Shown here one piece after another: positions 1 through 11,846 of a stretch of 64,000 bases of DNA. Position 1 is the stretch's first letter. Every line of letters starts with the position of its first letter. Both the position numbers and the translations under genes were made by a program. Source of the DNA: Geosiphon pyriformis (taxonomy: Eukaryota > Glomeromycota > Glomeromycetes > Archaeosporales > Geosiphonaceae); assembly GCA_016748015.1 (NCBI GenBank), contig JAAOMT010000741.1, positions 62,001-126,000 of the forward strand. The letters run 5' to 3'. The notes under the pieces were generated by a model that did no database searches, had not been told where the DNA came from, and was given only the letters and a program-made list of their open reading frames with translations.

Positions 1-1317
1 TATTTATACTTGATTTTTGTTGATTATTTGGGTTGGTATTACCACAACAGACAACCAATCAGGTCGTTTATAATATTTTTTGAGTTGTGTACTATAAACA
101 AAACAATTATTGAAGATTGTTCCAGATTGATTTTAAAGAATATAAGAATTATTGTTCAAAACTTTGTTAATTATAAAGGGTTTATTCCACCAGCTAGAAA
201 ATTTATTACCATAGACATTGTCTTTATCTAAACAGTATTTCAATATCAAGTCACTAATACTTAAAGAAAGTGTTTTATAGGTTTTTTTTTTCTTAAGCTT
301 TTCTTGGAACTGTTTTATCTTTTTAAAAGCAATTATTCGTGCTTTTACCAAGAAGTCAAGAATGATACCAAGTCTTTTTTGCAAAATGTTTTTATAATTT
401 CCTATTGTGATCTTTTCAAAGAATATTGTTTCAATATTAGTTTTTATTGGTAGTGTTACCATGCATCCATAGAGCAGATAAAAAGATTCATAACTTGTTA
501 TGTCATGATTCACAGTTCTATATGCAAACAAAGCTGAAGGCAGTACTTTGTTCCATAAGTTTGTTTCTTTACTGGTTTTGGCCAGAGTTTCACATAGTGT
601 TTTATTAAAATGTTCTACTAAGCTATTTGTTTAAAGGTAATAAAAAGAGGAAAGTTTATGATGTATTTCTATTTTTCTACAAAGTTCTTTAACCAGTGTA
701 TTAAGAAAAGCTCTTCCTCTATCAAATAAAAGTTTTTTGAAGCAGTCATGACAGCAGATGATATCTTCATAAATGAAATTGGCTATTGAGATTGCTGTTT
801 GCTCTGAAGTGGCTCTTGCTTCTACCTATTTTGTAAGATAGTTGGTAGCTGTGATAATATATCTGTTGCCATTAGGAGTTATTGTTAAAGATCCAACAAC
901 ATTTATACCAATTCTGTTAAATAGTTGACCAACAGAAATTGAATAGATATCTTCTTTGTGATTGAATTTGCCTCTTTTTTGGCAGATATTACAGGTTTTG
1001 ATGTATTCAGCAATGTTTTTTCCCAAGATAGACCAATAATAGCAAGCTAAGATTTTCTGAATTGTTTTTATTTTTCCAAAGTGTCCAGCCAATAGGTTAG
1101 TGTGTATGTTGTATATTATAATTTCTCTTTTTTCAAATTTAATGATTCTTTGGAGGCAGTCAGAATCTTTTCTGTTTCTTTTATATAATTGGTTTTGGTA
1201 AATTAAATAGAAATTTAATTGTTTACACAAATGTTCTCTTTGCTGTTGAGTGTATCCTGATGGGTATTGTTTTTTACCCAAAAATTCCATTAAAACAAAG
1301 TAGTTGTCTAAGTCCAT
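1..1317 (-). pseudogene. integrase of element 1 (broken)
   Basis: Integrase joins the element cDNA to chromosomal DNA. The piece 1317-826 holds an N-terminal HHCC zinc domain (GHFGK, then CNICQKRG) and the start of the DDE core. 531-133 holds the later core (ALFAYRTVNHD). The intervening bases carry LLFDRG and LVEHFNKTL in broken frames, so the second Asp and the Glu are visible. The first catalytic Asp is Asn (RIGINVVG where the family has D). An in-frame TAG at about 826 replaces a Trp codon after TNYLTK. Inactive as read. Confidence 0.85.
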
Positions 1318-1850
1318 TATCGTGTTTGTTTGTGAAAAAGTTATTAATAATTAGGTTGGTTTGGTTTGAGAAGTTGTACTATCACTGAATGGTAAATCTA
1401 GAGAGAACATCAGTGTTTTGATGATTTGCTCCTTTGCAGTATTGAATATCATAGTCAAATTCATCCAAGTGAAGTATCCAGTAAGTTATTCATTTGTGTT
1501 CTAGCTTTTTTTTATTGTGCAGCCAAACCAAGGCTTGATGATCTGTTACTACTAGAAATTTTACACCAAAAAAATATTGATCTTAGTAATTAGTAGCCCA
1601 AACTACTGCTAAACATTCTTGTTCAGTAATTGAATAGTTTTTTTCTGCTGATGTAAAGAATCTACTGGCATATGCTATGGCATGTTTTCTGCCATTTTCA
1701 TCTTTCTGTGAAAGAACAGCATCAAGTCTATAGCCAGATATATCAGTGTGGAGAATTAAAAATTGGTTCAAATTAAATTGCTTGAAAATTGGTTCAGTAA
1801 CAAGTTTTTCCTTCAGAATTTCAAAAGCTTTTTGTTGATAAATGTTCTAG
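1318..1850 (-). pseudogene. RNase H domain of element 1 (broken)
   Basis: The open piece 1771-1583 reads LHTDISGYRLDAVLSQ, then HAIAYASRFFTSAEKNYSITEQECLAVVWA, the standard Ty3/gypsy RNase H core with the first Asp and the Glu present. Downstream, interrupted frames give the third-Asp region and the connection to integrase (LDEFDYDIQYCKG). RNase H would remove the RNA template during reverse transcription. Stops interrupt it on both sides. Confidence 0.8.
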
Positions 1851-2327
1851 TGATAATTGACATTTTTCCTGAGTAGCTAATTGAAAGAAAAAACGATTTT
1901 GGAGAAATTCTTGATAAATTTGTAATAATAAGAAACCAACCCAAAGAAAAAATATAGTTCAGGAACATTCATTGGTTGTCTAATGTTTTAAACTTTTTCA
2001 ACTTTAACTGGATCAGGGAAGATTTCATCTTTTGTAATAAGATAACCAAAAAACTGGGTGGATTGGCATCCAAAAAAAAATTTGATTGAATTGATCTTAA
2101 GGCCAGCATTTCTGAACAGTGTTACCAGACGAAATTAGAGATATTGCTTAGCATAAAATTACCCTTATAATTTTTATTATTAATTAGCATTTCAAATTAT
2201 CACTTATTACATTTAGCAAAATACCCGAAATTATTATTTAATTAATAACCCAATTTGTACATAACACAAATGTAACCTAATTGTGATGATCAATCATGCA
2301 ATACCCTGAACTATGTAACATTCAAGA

Positions 2328-2440
2328 GTTCGCCAAAATTTGTAGAAATTCACTGAAATAATTGATAGTTCACCGAAATATTTAATAGTTTGCAGAAATA
2401 ACTTGTAGTTTGCCAAAATGTATCTTTAGTTCAGCGAAAT
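2328..2440 (+). repeat. 20-bp tandem array in solo LTR U3
   Basis: Six copies of a GTTYRCCGAAAT-like core start at 2328, 2348, 2368, 2388, 2408 and 2429, an almost exact 20-bp period with variable spacer bases. The array ends about 40 bp upstream of the TATAAAA box at 2483. Confidence 0.85.
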
Positions 2441-2482
2441 TGTAGAAAAGAGCAAAGTTTAGAATAGTGTTATGACAAGTTG

Positions 2483-2489
2483 TATAAAA
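2483..2489 (+). promoter_or_regulatory. probable TATA box of family C solo LTR
   Basis: TATAAAA on the plus strand, about 360 bp into the LTR and downstream of the 20-bp array. Its position and order match the other LTR types of the window. No expression evidence. Confidence 0.5.
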
Positions 2490-3128
2490 AAAGAGCTTCT
2501 TTCTTCAAGAAAATGTATCTTACTTTAGATTTATTACTTAGAACTATTCTTATACACACAAAAAGAAATAAAATATCAAATAATTCAAAAAACCAATTTC
2601 TTTAAATATTGCACTTGAAAAATCTCCAAAAACCCAACTAACATTTTGAAATTGATTAGCTACTAATTTCAGTAAACTGTTTGTAACTCCAGGTCTGAAT
2701 AGAAAACGTTTCCCTTGACAGAATTTTATTTCTTTTACATTTCTTTTATTTTTCTTTTCTTTTCTTATTACAAGCATTAGGGTAGCCTACAGACAAGATT
2801 CCTGTAGAAGAATTGACTTTTACAGCAAAGTAACTACATATTTTTTAGTGAGCTTCCAAACAAGCAATTCCTGAGAAAGAGTTGATGTTTACTACAACAT
2901 AACTACACAAAGCAACTGGCATGAAATTGGCCATTCCACTTATAAGCCCAGCAGTTTAAATTATAGGAAATAATTTGAAGATAAATTCAGTTATTGGAGG
3001 TTCAAACACTTCTTATAGTCGTGAATTAACAGCATTACAACAAACATACAAGAGATAAGAAGAGACCAAAAACCTCCAGTAACAACAGGTCAAAAACTTT
3101 TTGCAAATGTTTAAGGTGTTCATTCCAG

Positions 3129-3976
3129 TGTTACAGATGATTATTTGGGGTCTTAAATCAAATAACAAATCTGTAATTTGGTGCTTGGTTGGTATTCTGG
3201 AGTTGATATCTGAAGGTTTTGTTGTGGAGTTTTTTGTATAATGGACAGAGATTTAATTGATGATTTTATCCATAGCTTCCCAAAACTGCAGTTTCATCAA
3301 ATTTTTTTCTCAGTGTGGTGGCCAGTAATTCTTTTGGTAAGTTATCCTCAAATCTATGAGTGTTCTACCCTTGTTTCATGGGTCTTTTACCAGTTCCTAT
3401 GATGTCTGTATCTCAGTGCTTAATTCTTAATCAATTTAGTAAATCCCTAAAGAAATAACAAAAAGAAATAAAAAAAAATAAAAGAAAATAAAAAAATAAA
3501 CAAAAGCAATTGCAAGTTAGTATCTCATTAATAGCCATGATCAAGAGCTATTGTTCTAGCATGGTTAAGTATCAATTACTATCAACACTTTATGTTGATA
3601 ATGGAGAGTAGATTGAAATAGTGAATAGTTATTTATTGATATTTGTGAATTGGAAGGTTGCTTAGATGAAATCTAAACTAAGAGGTCTCTAACTAAAGAA
3701 TTCTGTCTTTTCTACTTTTAACACTATCACTATATATACATAATTTGAGTTCTATGAGATCACTCACATTCTCGAGCAATGTTCTATAATTTTTCAAACA
3801 ATGCTCACATTGTTGAATAATGTGCTATGATTTTTGACATTGCTCCATATTGCTAAGCAATGTGCCATAATTTCTGACATTGCTTCATATTGCTAAGCAA
3901 TGTGTTTATGTGCTGACTACTACTCTCTTATTAGTCTACTATTTTCCTATATCTGTTTTCTTTTTTATGAGTAACA
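3129..3976 (-). mobile_element. solo LTR, family A, inserted in the RT of element 1
   Basis: It runs from TGTTACAGATGA to GAGTAACA and is closely similar to the LTRs of element 2. CCAG flanks it on both sides (3125-3128 and 3977-3980), and removing one copy restores YLKTWNEHL in the RT. Compared with element 2, its sense strand is minus. A TATATATA box is at 3731-3738, with copies of the 40-bp palindromic repeat (ATTGCTAAGCAAT cores) at about 3780-3905. Confidence 0.92.
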
Positions 3977-4650
3977 CCAGGTTTTTAAGTAAACCATTAT
4001 GTCATCTAAATAAACTAGAACAAAGTTTTCTTTTACTGATTCAAATACTTTGTTCATTAAGCATTGAAAGATGGAAAAAGCATTAATGAGACCAAAAAAC
4101 ATGACTGTGAATTTATAGGTGCCATACTTAGTAATAAAAGTAGTTTTTTTTCTGTTTTCTGGATCCATCTTTACTTGCCAGAATTTAGCAGTTAAGTCAA
4201 TAATTGAGAAAAAAACAGTACCATTGAATTTATCTAACATTGTATCAATTTTGGAACTGGGTATATGTTTCTTATAGTAATGACATTTAATTGGCAGTAG
4301 TCAACACAAAAATGTAGAATTTTACCTTTTTTGGATACTACTACAACTGAAAAAGCTCATTTACTCTTGGTTTTTTGTATGAATTCAAGATTTTTCATCC
4401 AGTTTATTTCTTTTTTTGATGAACTTATTATTGTGTCAATTGAATTGATAAGGCTTTAAATGGATAGAATAAGTTTCTTTTGTGGTGATAATGTGTTGTA
4501 TCACATGGGTTTGTTCAGGAGTATTACTTTCTTTTAAGATAACTGAGCTATTTCTAGCCAACAGATTTTCAATGTCCATTTTTCTTTCTTTAAGAGAAGG
4601 TTCTCTTTGTTCTGTAACTAGTAATTAAATTTCAGGTGGTTCATTCTCAA

Positions 4651-5790
4651 AAGACTTCTGTATTTTTTTTAGTTCTTTTCTGAGTATCAAACTAATTGGC
4701 TCCCAATCTTTGTAATAAATTAAGCAGAACTTGTATTCATCACTAGAGGAATACAAAGATTTATTACACCAGCATCTGGCACAAGCACCATACCACCAAT
4801 AACTGTATTTTGCTTTCTTGCCAGGTTTTTTGTTAAAAGTTTTTCTGAGAATATCATAGTAAGGCTAACAGATTAACTTGCCATTTACTATAATTTCTTT
4901 TTTGTTAGCTTTAATATTGTCTAGTGGTTTGCTATTACTAGTAAAAATAGTATAGATAAGTTTAATAGTTTTTTTTTGTTTTTCTTGATCTTTTTCTTTA
5001 TCGCTTTTATTATTATCTGATTGTTCTTCTTCTTGGTTTTGCTTGAATACTGGAAAGATTGTTCAATGATAACACTTTACCACAATGGGTCTCTCACCAC
5101 ATCTGATGGTTAGTTCACAAAGTTTATAGTCAAGTAATGCTTTGGCTTTCTTGAACCACTCATTGTTAACAATTATAGTATACTCTTTTGCTTCAAATAC
5201 TTCTATGTCAATTTTAATGCTAATATCATTGATGTGAACAGAAACAGCTTTGGCTATATCCAGACTTTTTTTTTGTTACTATGTATATTAGTCATTGGTC
5301 TAGTTGAAGATTCATTAATCTTTCTGCCAATTGCTTCAAAAAAATGTTTGGCTATGATACTAACAGATGATCTATTATCTAAGATCAGATCAATAAAGTA
5401 ACCAGCTACTTGGGCTTTGCAGATTAGAGGAGTAATATTGCTATTGTCAGCAAGTTCAGCTTGGCAAGAACATTTGTTGGTTTTTGGAGTTTTTTTCTTT
5501 GGGATCAATAATTTGTGAAAATTTTTTCTAAACTGTAAATAGATCATTAACTGGCCAAAAGTAATATGTGCTGGGGTTTCCATAAGATCTTTCACAACAA
5601 AATAGGGTCCAGATTTTTGTACAATTTCTGGGGGTTCCAACTTTGAAGAATTCTTAAAAACTTTAATCTTTGGTGACTTATTGTTATTAGCAGTAGAAAT
5701 TGAGACTTTGTTGGGATCTAAAACAAAATCAACCTTGGCTTTCTTCTTTTTTTTTGTCAAGTCAGAAGTGTTAATTGTCAGTTCATTCAT
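4651..5790 (-). pseudogene. retropepsin and Cys-rich linker of element 1 (broken)
   Basis: The piece 5790-5254 carries an aspartic protease of retropepsin type. The motif FIDLILDNRSSVSII corresponds to the family D-S/T-G site, with Asp kept but Gly replaced by Arg (a G-to-A transition). Between it and RT (about 5250-4650) broken frames contain a Cys-rich stretch (CARCWCNKSLYSSSDE) that may be a zinc-binding module, but nothing like dUTPase. The protease would process Gag-Pol. It is inactive as read. Confidence 0.75.
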
Positions 5791-5799
5791 ATTATGATT

Positions 5800-7403
5800 A
5801 TTATCAGTTAAATTAAAGATGTAAAAAGAGTTTTCTTCTGGTTGGCTTGCACTCTTACCTTTTGGAGGTGTGCTTACCAGTTTAAAAACTAATAAACAGT
5901 AGCTTCAACTAGGAGATCTTCTCTAAAGAAATTGATGTTGACATGATTGTGTCTTTGATTGAAAATATTGTTGTTAATAATTCTGTTGTTTTGATTATTA
6001 TTGTTTCTAGAAGCTGGAGGTGGCAAAAGAAAATTGTTGCAATCTCTTGAAAAATGTTCAGTTAATTTACAGTGGTAATACATAAGTGGACCACAATTTT
6101 GTTGCCTTTGATAAGAGAATTGCTAGAGTTAATTAAAATGGAGTTCAAATTTAGATCTTTGTTAATTCTCTCTGACTGCTTGGGCTAAAAGTTCCAGTAA
6201 CCAGACAAGATTAGCTGTGAGTCTATCTATTAACTGTTCATTTGGATCTTGAGTTTGGGCAGCAAAAGAGGTAGCAGCCATTTAAAGAGCAAGAGCTATA
6301 ACAGAAGCAGAAGCAAAAACTGGAAGAGTAGATTCCAAGTGCATTCTTTGGTTATCTTCTATTCTCTGGACAAGTTCAATAGCCATATCCATTGTGGGAT
6401 TATTTTTCAAAGTCAGAAGGGGCCAAAAAGCATATAAGAAATCAGTTTTCAATCCTTTTGTAAAGGAATATATTTTCTGCTCTTTTGTCCAATTTCTTCC
6501 TAAGTCTACCCATTTAATTAGCTTTCTTATTGTTTTGGCATATTCAGTTATTACTTCTTCTGGACCTTGGATTCTTTTTTCTAATTCCATGTGTTACTTG
6601 GATATCAATATTGGGATTCTGAACTTATTTTCAAACTAGGTAGTAAAAGAGGTGTTGTTTTTTCTAGCATTTGCAGGTGTCTATTTAATAATTCTTTGAT
6701 GAGCATTGGCATTTGTTTCTTGTAAAAACCAGATAGCAAAAGAGCCTTGGAAATAGCCACCAATAATTTGGAACTTGTATTTATCATTGTATTGATTGGC
6801 TGTGGCAGTTCTTTCAAAATCATCCAACTATTTAATTAAATTTTGTGCATTATTTCTGAATAGTGGTAGTGGGATATTGTTTCTTTGCCTTAAAGCAGTT
6901 TGTATGCCTTGGAGGGCAATCAGAATGTTTTGTTGCATAGAGTCATTAGCCATTGGTTCAAAAGTAACTGTTTGTGTAGAATGTTCTGATTTATTTGAAA
7001 AGAGATCAAAAATAGGAGCAGTTTGATAGCTTTTTTCTTCTGTTTCAAAGGGTGTTTCAGCTAATTGGTGGACAGCAATCTAGATATAAATTTGGTGATT
7101 TAGATATTTGAAATCAAGGGGCTGTTGTTCAAAAATTGTGAAATATAAAAGCTGATTAATGCTGTTGTTTCTTTCTTCAAAGTTGTCTTTAAGATAAACT
7201 TGATCAAAGTAGTAAGTTGTATAGGCTGTATAGATTTCAGCTGAATGCTCATTTAAAAACCAGTTCCAAAAATCTTGGAATTGTCTGTTAGATTGTTCTT
7301 TAATGGGGAAGCAAATTAAGCAGAAGGACAAAGGATTGAGTTCAATAAAGTCTAAATCATTTTTGTTGTATGTTTCAAAGTGTTCTTCTGATTGTTGTGG
7401 CAA
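5800..7403 (-). pseudogene. Gag of element 1 (broken)
   Basis: Successive open pieces 7403-7080, 6823-6605, 6590-6282 and 6083-5889 form a Gag. The piece 6590-6282 has the retrotransposon-gag capsid pattern (ITEYAKTIRKLIKWVDLG, YSFTKGLKTDF). 6083-5889 has a nucleocapsid knuckle in which the first zinc ligand is Tyr instead of Cys (YYHCKLTEHFSRDC), followed by an Asn-rich tail. Gag would package RNA in cytoplasmic particles. Frameshifts separate the pieces. Confidence 0.75.
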
Positions 7404-7450
7404 ATATAAATAATTATCTATACAATAAAAAACAAAGTAGATTTTGACAA

Positions 7451-7467
7451 CTTTACAGAGAGCACCA
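7451..7467 (-). other. primer-binding site of element 1
   Basis: On the minus strand TGGTGCTCTCTGTAAAG begins six bases inside the LTR end. The leading TGG complements the CCA end of a tRNA. Near-identical sites sit at the same place in elements 2 and 4, so all three families seem to use the same primer, which I cannot identify. Confidence 0.75.
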
Positions 7468-7985
7468 CTTTTATGTTATAAATTAGAGTAACAAGCTAAC
7501 AGATAGCAAGAGAGAACAGAATTGTAGAGTAATGAAAGAAATCAAAGAGAATTCAACTTCAAAGAATGAATTGAATAAGTATAAATTCAATATATGAGAT
7601 CAGTCTCATAAAATATCTCAGTTGCTATACTTTTCAAAAAATAACTGAGAAATTTAAAGGTAGAAGAATAGTCTGTACTGTCAACAAATAATCACATACT
7701 GGTATAATTTTATGCTTTACATCAGTGCTTTTAGAATTCAATATCAGGTATCAAATATACTTTTTAGTCACATTTTATTCAATAATCTTTAAATACTACA
7801 ATTACACGTTTCAGAAAAAGGGTAAGAAATAACCAACAAATAATCTTTTATTTCAAAATGTTCAAATATTTGAAGGTAGAGAAAGTGAATTTAGTGATAA
7901 GAGAATGATTAAGATAAAAATTGTTATTTTATTTCTTTTCTTTTTTTGATTCTTACATACTTTTTAACAGTTAAGAGATTCATCA

Positions 7986-7993
7986 CTTATATA
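7986..7993 (-). promoter_or_regulatory. probable TATA box of element 1 LTR
   Basis: TATATAAG on the minus strand, 14 bases downstream, in the sense direction, of the 12-bp tandem array at 8008-8079. Confidence 0.5.
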
Positions 7994-8007
7994 GTTATCA
8001 AAAATAG

Positions 8008-8079
8008 TCAATGATCAAGTCAATGACTAGGTCAATGATCAAATCAATAATCAGATCATTGATCAGGTCAATGATTACT
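8008..8079 (-). repeat. 12-bp tandem array (TCAATGATCAGG) in element 1 LTR
   Basis: Six consecutive units start at 8008, 8020, 8032, 8044, 8056 and 8068, an exact 12-bp period. Most contain the palindrome TGATCA or a one-base variant. It lies directly upstream of the TATA box in the element's sense direction. Confidence 0.9.
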
Positions 8080-11000
8080 ATCTAAAAATAAAGTGGCTAA
8101 TTATATGATATTAGTGGCTAATACATGTGATAATTAATAAGAACTATAGGTTTCAACTGTAACAATGTAAATCTAATCAACACAATAAATAAAAAAATCA
8201 GCTATAATTTTTGTATTAAAATCTGTTTTTTATTAAGCATAACAAACCAATCTGTAAATATTATACATAAAATAATAAGCATTATTGAATACAGTCAAAC
8301 TATTAGTCACAATAAATTTCTTTAAAACATGATGAAAAAAAATATACATGAATGAGTAATAATATTAACAAATACATCTGTTTAATTATTGTTTTTATTA
8401 TTTGAATGACTCTTGACTTTTACTTATTTTACCAAAATGTTTTTATTTTTAATTAAATTGGCAATATGTTGTTATTTTAACCAACAATTATTATGAAAAT
8501 CAAGACAACATAAACTCAAATTTGAAGTACACATATTAATTGCTACTTAGCTATTTAAGTGCAGAATTACAAAGCAAAACAAAAATACACATTCTAAAGC
8601 TAAAGCAACTGTTCACAATTTTACTATTGTTGAAAACACAAAACTCTAAATCTCTACTTCAATACTCATAGTAATATTCAAAAAATAAACCACTGTTTTA
8701 TAAGCCATAAACAAAAATCTTTTATTCTTTAAAAACTTATTAGTATAAATAACAAAATCTTTAAATCAAATCTCATACAAATGTTTTTAAACAGTTAAAA
8801 ATTTACCAAAATCCAAAATATTAAAAATATTATATGTTAAAAGTATGTTTAATAAATTAAAACCAAGGTTAATTATAAATTTAAAAGCTATATTAAATCA
8901 ACAAAACACCAGATTTTTTAGATCCAACTTTTTTTAATAACAAAATATTTTTCAATTCATAATTATATTATGCTTATTTAACAGCTTATTATTAAATATT
9001 ACATCAAAACATTTTAAAGAATTAATTATATTATAGTAATAAAAATTTTTTAAAATAACTAACATTAAAAACTTGCCAGAATTATAAAAAACACTAGGCA
9101 TATTATTAGCCAATAAAATCTTATTGTCCAAAAAAACCTTTATTATGCTTATAAAAAAATTGTTTACAGAGTTAATTTTTAATTTTGCAAAAAACTACAG
9201 TGAATTTACCAGTGTTTATTTTAACATCTGCAAATTTAACAATTAATAATTAAACAAATGTTTAAAATCTTAAGCAATATTAAAAAATACAACTAATAAA
9301 GCTGTTTTGTTTTTAATTTGCATTTGCTTAAAAGTTTTCAGACCATATAAAAAAAGATAATACAATAATTTATTAGAAAAATTTTTTGGTAAATTAGTTT
9401 TGGTTTTAAGTTTTTTTTTTATAAGAGCATTTTATTTGTTATATATAAACTGAATTCTATAACTAATAAATAGTTACAAAACAGTTAACACCAAATAAAA
9501 AAATTGTTTATTCAGCAAAATTTTTTTTAATACTATATTAAAAAAAAACTTAATATCTAAATGTGTTTTAATCAAACTTAATTTAAACATACTTTTAATT
9601 AACTAAAAAATTTTTAGATATTTGTAAAGCTTACTTTTTGTAATTATTATTGGCAGCTTATTAATAGACAAAAAAACACTTTTAATTCTTTAATTAATAG
9701 AAATAGCTACTGTCTTTTTATTATTAATTAAAATATTATTAATAAAAAAACTTACTAACAATATTCAAAATATATTGCATAAATATATAACTATTTTTTA
9801 TTTAAATTATATTATTAATGAAAACATCTGTTATAAAAAACATAGTTTTGTTTAAACTAGTTTCCATTTTTTTTGTCTTTGCAACAAATTTTGTATCTAT
9901 ATAATATTTACATAAATGTTCATGTTTTTTAACTTTATACAAGTAAAAATCATAAAATATTTTTCAAAGAAAAGATAAAAAAATCTTATTCTGGTCCAAG
10001 CTATTATGTATTTTATATCTATTTAAGAGCCTAGAATTTAGCATTATTCTATTAATTTTATTTTTATATAAATTACCAAAGAACTTAATAAACTTTTTAT
10101 GTATTTTTATCTACTTTAAACTCTATTACAAATGAATTTAGCCAACAAAATTATAAGTTTTATGCATATTTTGTAAAACCAATTACATTTTTCTTTCTTT
10201 TTCCAAATTATCTTTAATAATAAAGCTTATAATAAAGACTGGTATCTGTATAAAAGTGTCTTTAAGCACCAAAAAATTGTTTTCACAAAGCATATTAAAC
10301 TTGTTATAAACAGAAAAAATATAATTTAACCCTTAATTTTTTCTGATACAATTAATCAAAGAAAATTTTTAACAGAATTTTCTTAGTTATTTCAATTAAA
10401 GCTATTAATTTAGTATTTATTAACACTCTTTTTTACTCATACAGCTTTGAAATTATAAATACTCAAGCTCTTTTTCAAAACACAAAAACTATTTTTAAAA
10501 TTAAGCAACTGTTTAGCAAATCTAAAAAACATCTCAGAATATTATTGCTGTTATGCTTTTATAGCTTATTTAAAATACCAGAAAAATCAACTGTTTTACT
10601 ATTAAAAAGGCATTTAACTGTGCACTTTAATTCATTAAAACTAATTTCTTTTATTACTTTAAAAAACACATTATTATTTATATAATTTAAAAATACATAC
10701 TAATAGAACTAAAAATTAAGAATAATTTCTAGCACTAAATGTTTTCTAGTTTAATTTTTTATAATACTATCTACCTTATTTTTTATTTTATCTGATTTTA
10801 AAACCAGTTCTTTTTCAATTACCAAATAATCAAGCATTACTTTCTGAAAAGATTATTTTAAAATACTTCTAATTATATAATTTTTTTTTATGCAAAATTT
10901 TTTTTATTTTCTTATTAATAACTTTTTTAATAATCAAAGTCTTAGTGAATTCTGATTTTCAAAAGTTTAAAGCACAATATTTTTTTCTGGTTTCAGACAA

Positions 11001-11570
11001 ATAACAAAAAACTTTTTCAGATTTTATTTTACATTTAATTAGAAATTATACATTAGAAGTTTTAGTATTATTAAGTTTTAACTATACTTTTATAAGATAA
11101 CCAAAGTTAAAAACATTGTCAAAAGCAAAAATTTTAACAATTTTAGAAATCAAAACTTCCAATTTAAAAAATTTAAAAGACTGCTTATTCTTTGAAACAT
11201 TAAAAAAACTTTATTTACTGAATTTACAACTTCTTTTTTTAAAATATTCTATATTGTATTCTATTTATCTTGCTTTTTTGCATTCTAAAACTTATGTAAG
11301 ATTAAAAACAGACCCAATAATAAATACTTCTAAAACATGTTTATTTTATTTCATTAGCATTTTTTATATTGGACTTTCAACAATCTTGATTAATCTGTTT
11401 GTATAAAAAATTTAAACAGATATCTAAAAAATTGTTTAACTTAAAAGAGACTAATACAATTTTGTAATTAGTATTAAAAAATTAAAAACACCACAATTAA
11501 TGACTGCTAACAAAAAATGATTACTAACAAAAATATAATCAATGGTTTTTTCTATCTTTTTTGAATTGTT

Positions 11571-11846
11571 TTAAGTAGAAAGCTTAGCTAAAAAATTTTT
11601 AAAGAATAAGTTTTGTAAATCAAATTCAGAATATTTTCTAAAACTGACACTTTTTTTTGACTTATTTTTATTAAAATTATTCTTTAGCACTATATAAGAG
11701 CTAGAACTAATTGTTTTGGCAATAAAAAACTTAATATCTTTAATTTGACCAAAACACATACTTATTAATACATTAATATAAATTCCTAAAATTGTCATTA
11801 AGAAATTATTACCAAACAAAAAACAAATTAACATAAAATAATCCAA
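11571..11846 (-). pseudogene. endonuclease remnant of LINE D ORF2
   Basis: The 91-residue open piece reads VLISMCFGQIKDIKFFIAKTISSSSYIVLKNNFNKN. It corresponds to VFIGVCFGQAANINFMISMAVNSSSFVILGGNFNKN in LINE A, the APE endonuclease segment around the GDFN box, here NNFN. The similarity over about 90 residues identifies the copy. Confidence 0.8.

Larger units (their letters stand above)
2120..3084 (+). mobile_element. solo LTR, family C, inserted in the RT of element 1
   Basis: It begins TGTTACCAGACG and ends CTCCAGTAACA, with 6-bp inverted ends. ACAG stands immediately before (2116-2119) and after it (3085-3088): a perfect 4-bp target duplication. A TATAAAA box at 2483 with a tandem array upstream suggests that U3 lies on the plus strand. 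No internal retroelement region remains, so it is a solo LTR from recombination. It shares no obvious body sequence with the other LTRs here. Open frames inside it (for example 2777-2550) have no recognisable family and are probably fortuitous. Confidence 0.85.
1851..4650 (-). pseudogene. reverse transcriptase of element 1, split by two solo LTRs
   Basis: RT sequence occurs in three segments: about 4650-3977, 3128-3085 and 2119-1851. The first contains VVVVSKKGKILHFCVDY, IDLTAKFWQVKMDP, FFGLINA and the catalytic YLDD (in 4240-3965). The second reads NEHLKHLQKVFDL and joins to FRNAGLKIN in the third once the LTRs are removed. The catalytic box survives, but several stops (for example after KVEKV) and the insertions prevent expression. 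Confidence 0.88.
1..8164 (-). mobile_element. Ty3/gypsy LTR retrotransposon, element 1 (decayed, left end outside window)
   Basis: Reading the minus strand from 8164 downward gives LTR, primer-binding site, Gag, protease, reverse transcriptase, RNase H and integrase, the Ty3/gypsy order. The left LTR lies beyond base 1. Every domain is broken by stops or frameshifts. The RT is additionally split by two solo LTRs (2120-3084 and 3129-3976). Removing each LTR with one copy of its 4-bp target duplication restores a continuous RT reading frame. No dUTPase is seen between protease and RT, unlike elements 2 and 4, although a Cys-rich segment is there. The right end abuts LINE D sequence, so this element probably inserted into that LINE. 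It is a distinct, older family than elements 2-4. Confidence 0.9.
7474..8164 (-). repeat. LTR of element 1 (right end, U3 to the right)
   Basis: Runs from TGTTATAAATTAG to CAACTGTAACA, 691 bp. It abuts the primer-binding site on its left and LINE D on its right. Its body is unlike the LTRs of elements 2-4. It carries a 12-bp array and a TATATAAG box. The partner LTR is outside the window. Confidence 0.82.

Noticed and set aside
2550-2777. 75-residue open frame on the minus strand
   Set aside because: It lies wholly inside the solo LTR 2120-3084 and matches no family I know; probably fortuitous.
8008-8079. CRISPR-like array
   Set aside because: Units are contiguous without unique spacers, lie in an LTR, and the genome is eukaryotic.
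11116-11406. 96-residue plus-strand frame
   Set aside because: Antisense to LINE D ORF2 and of low-complexity Leu/Ile/Lys composition typical of AT-rich DNA.
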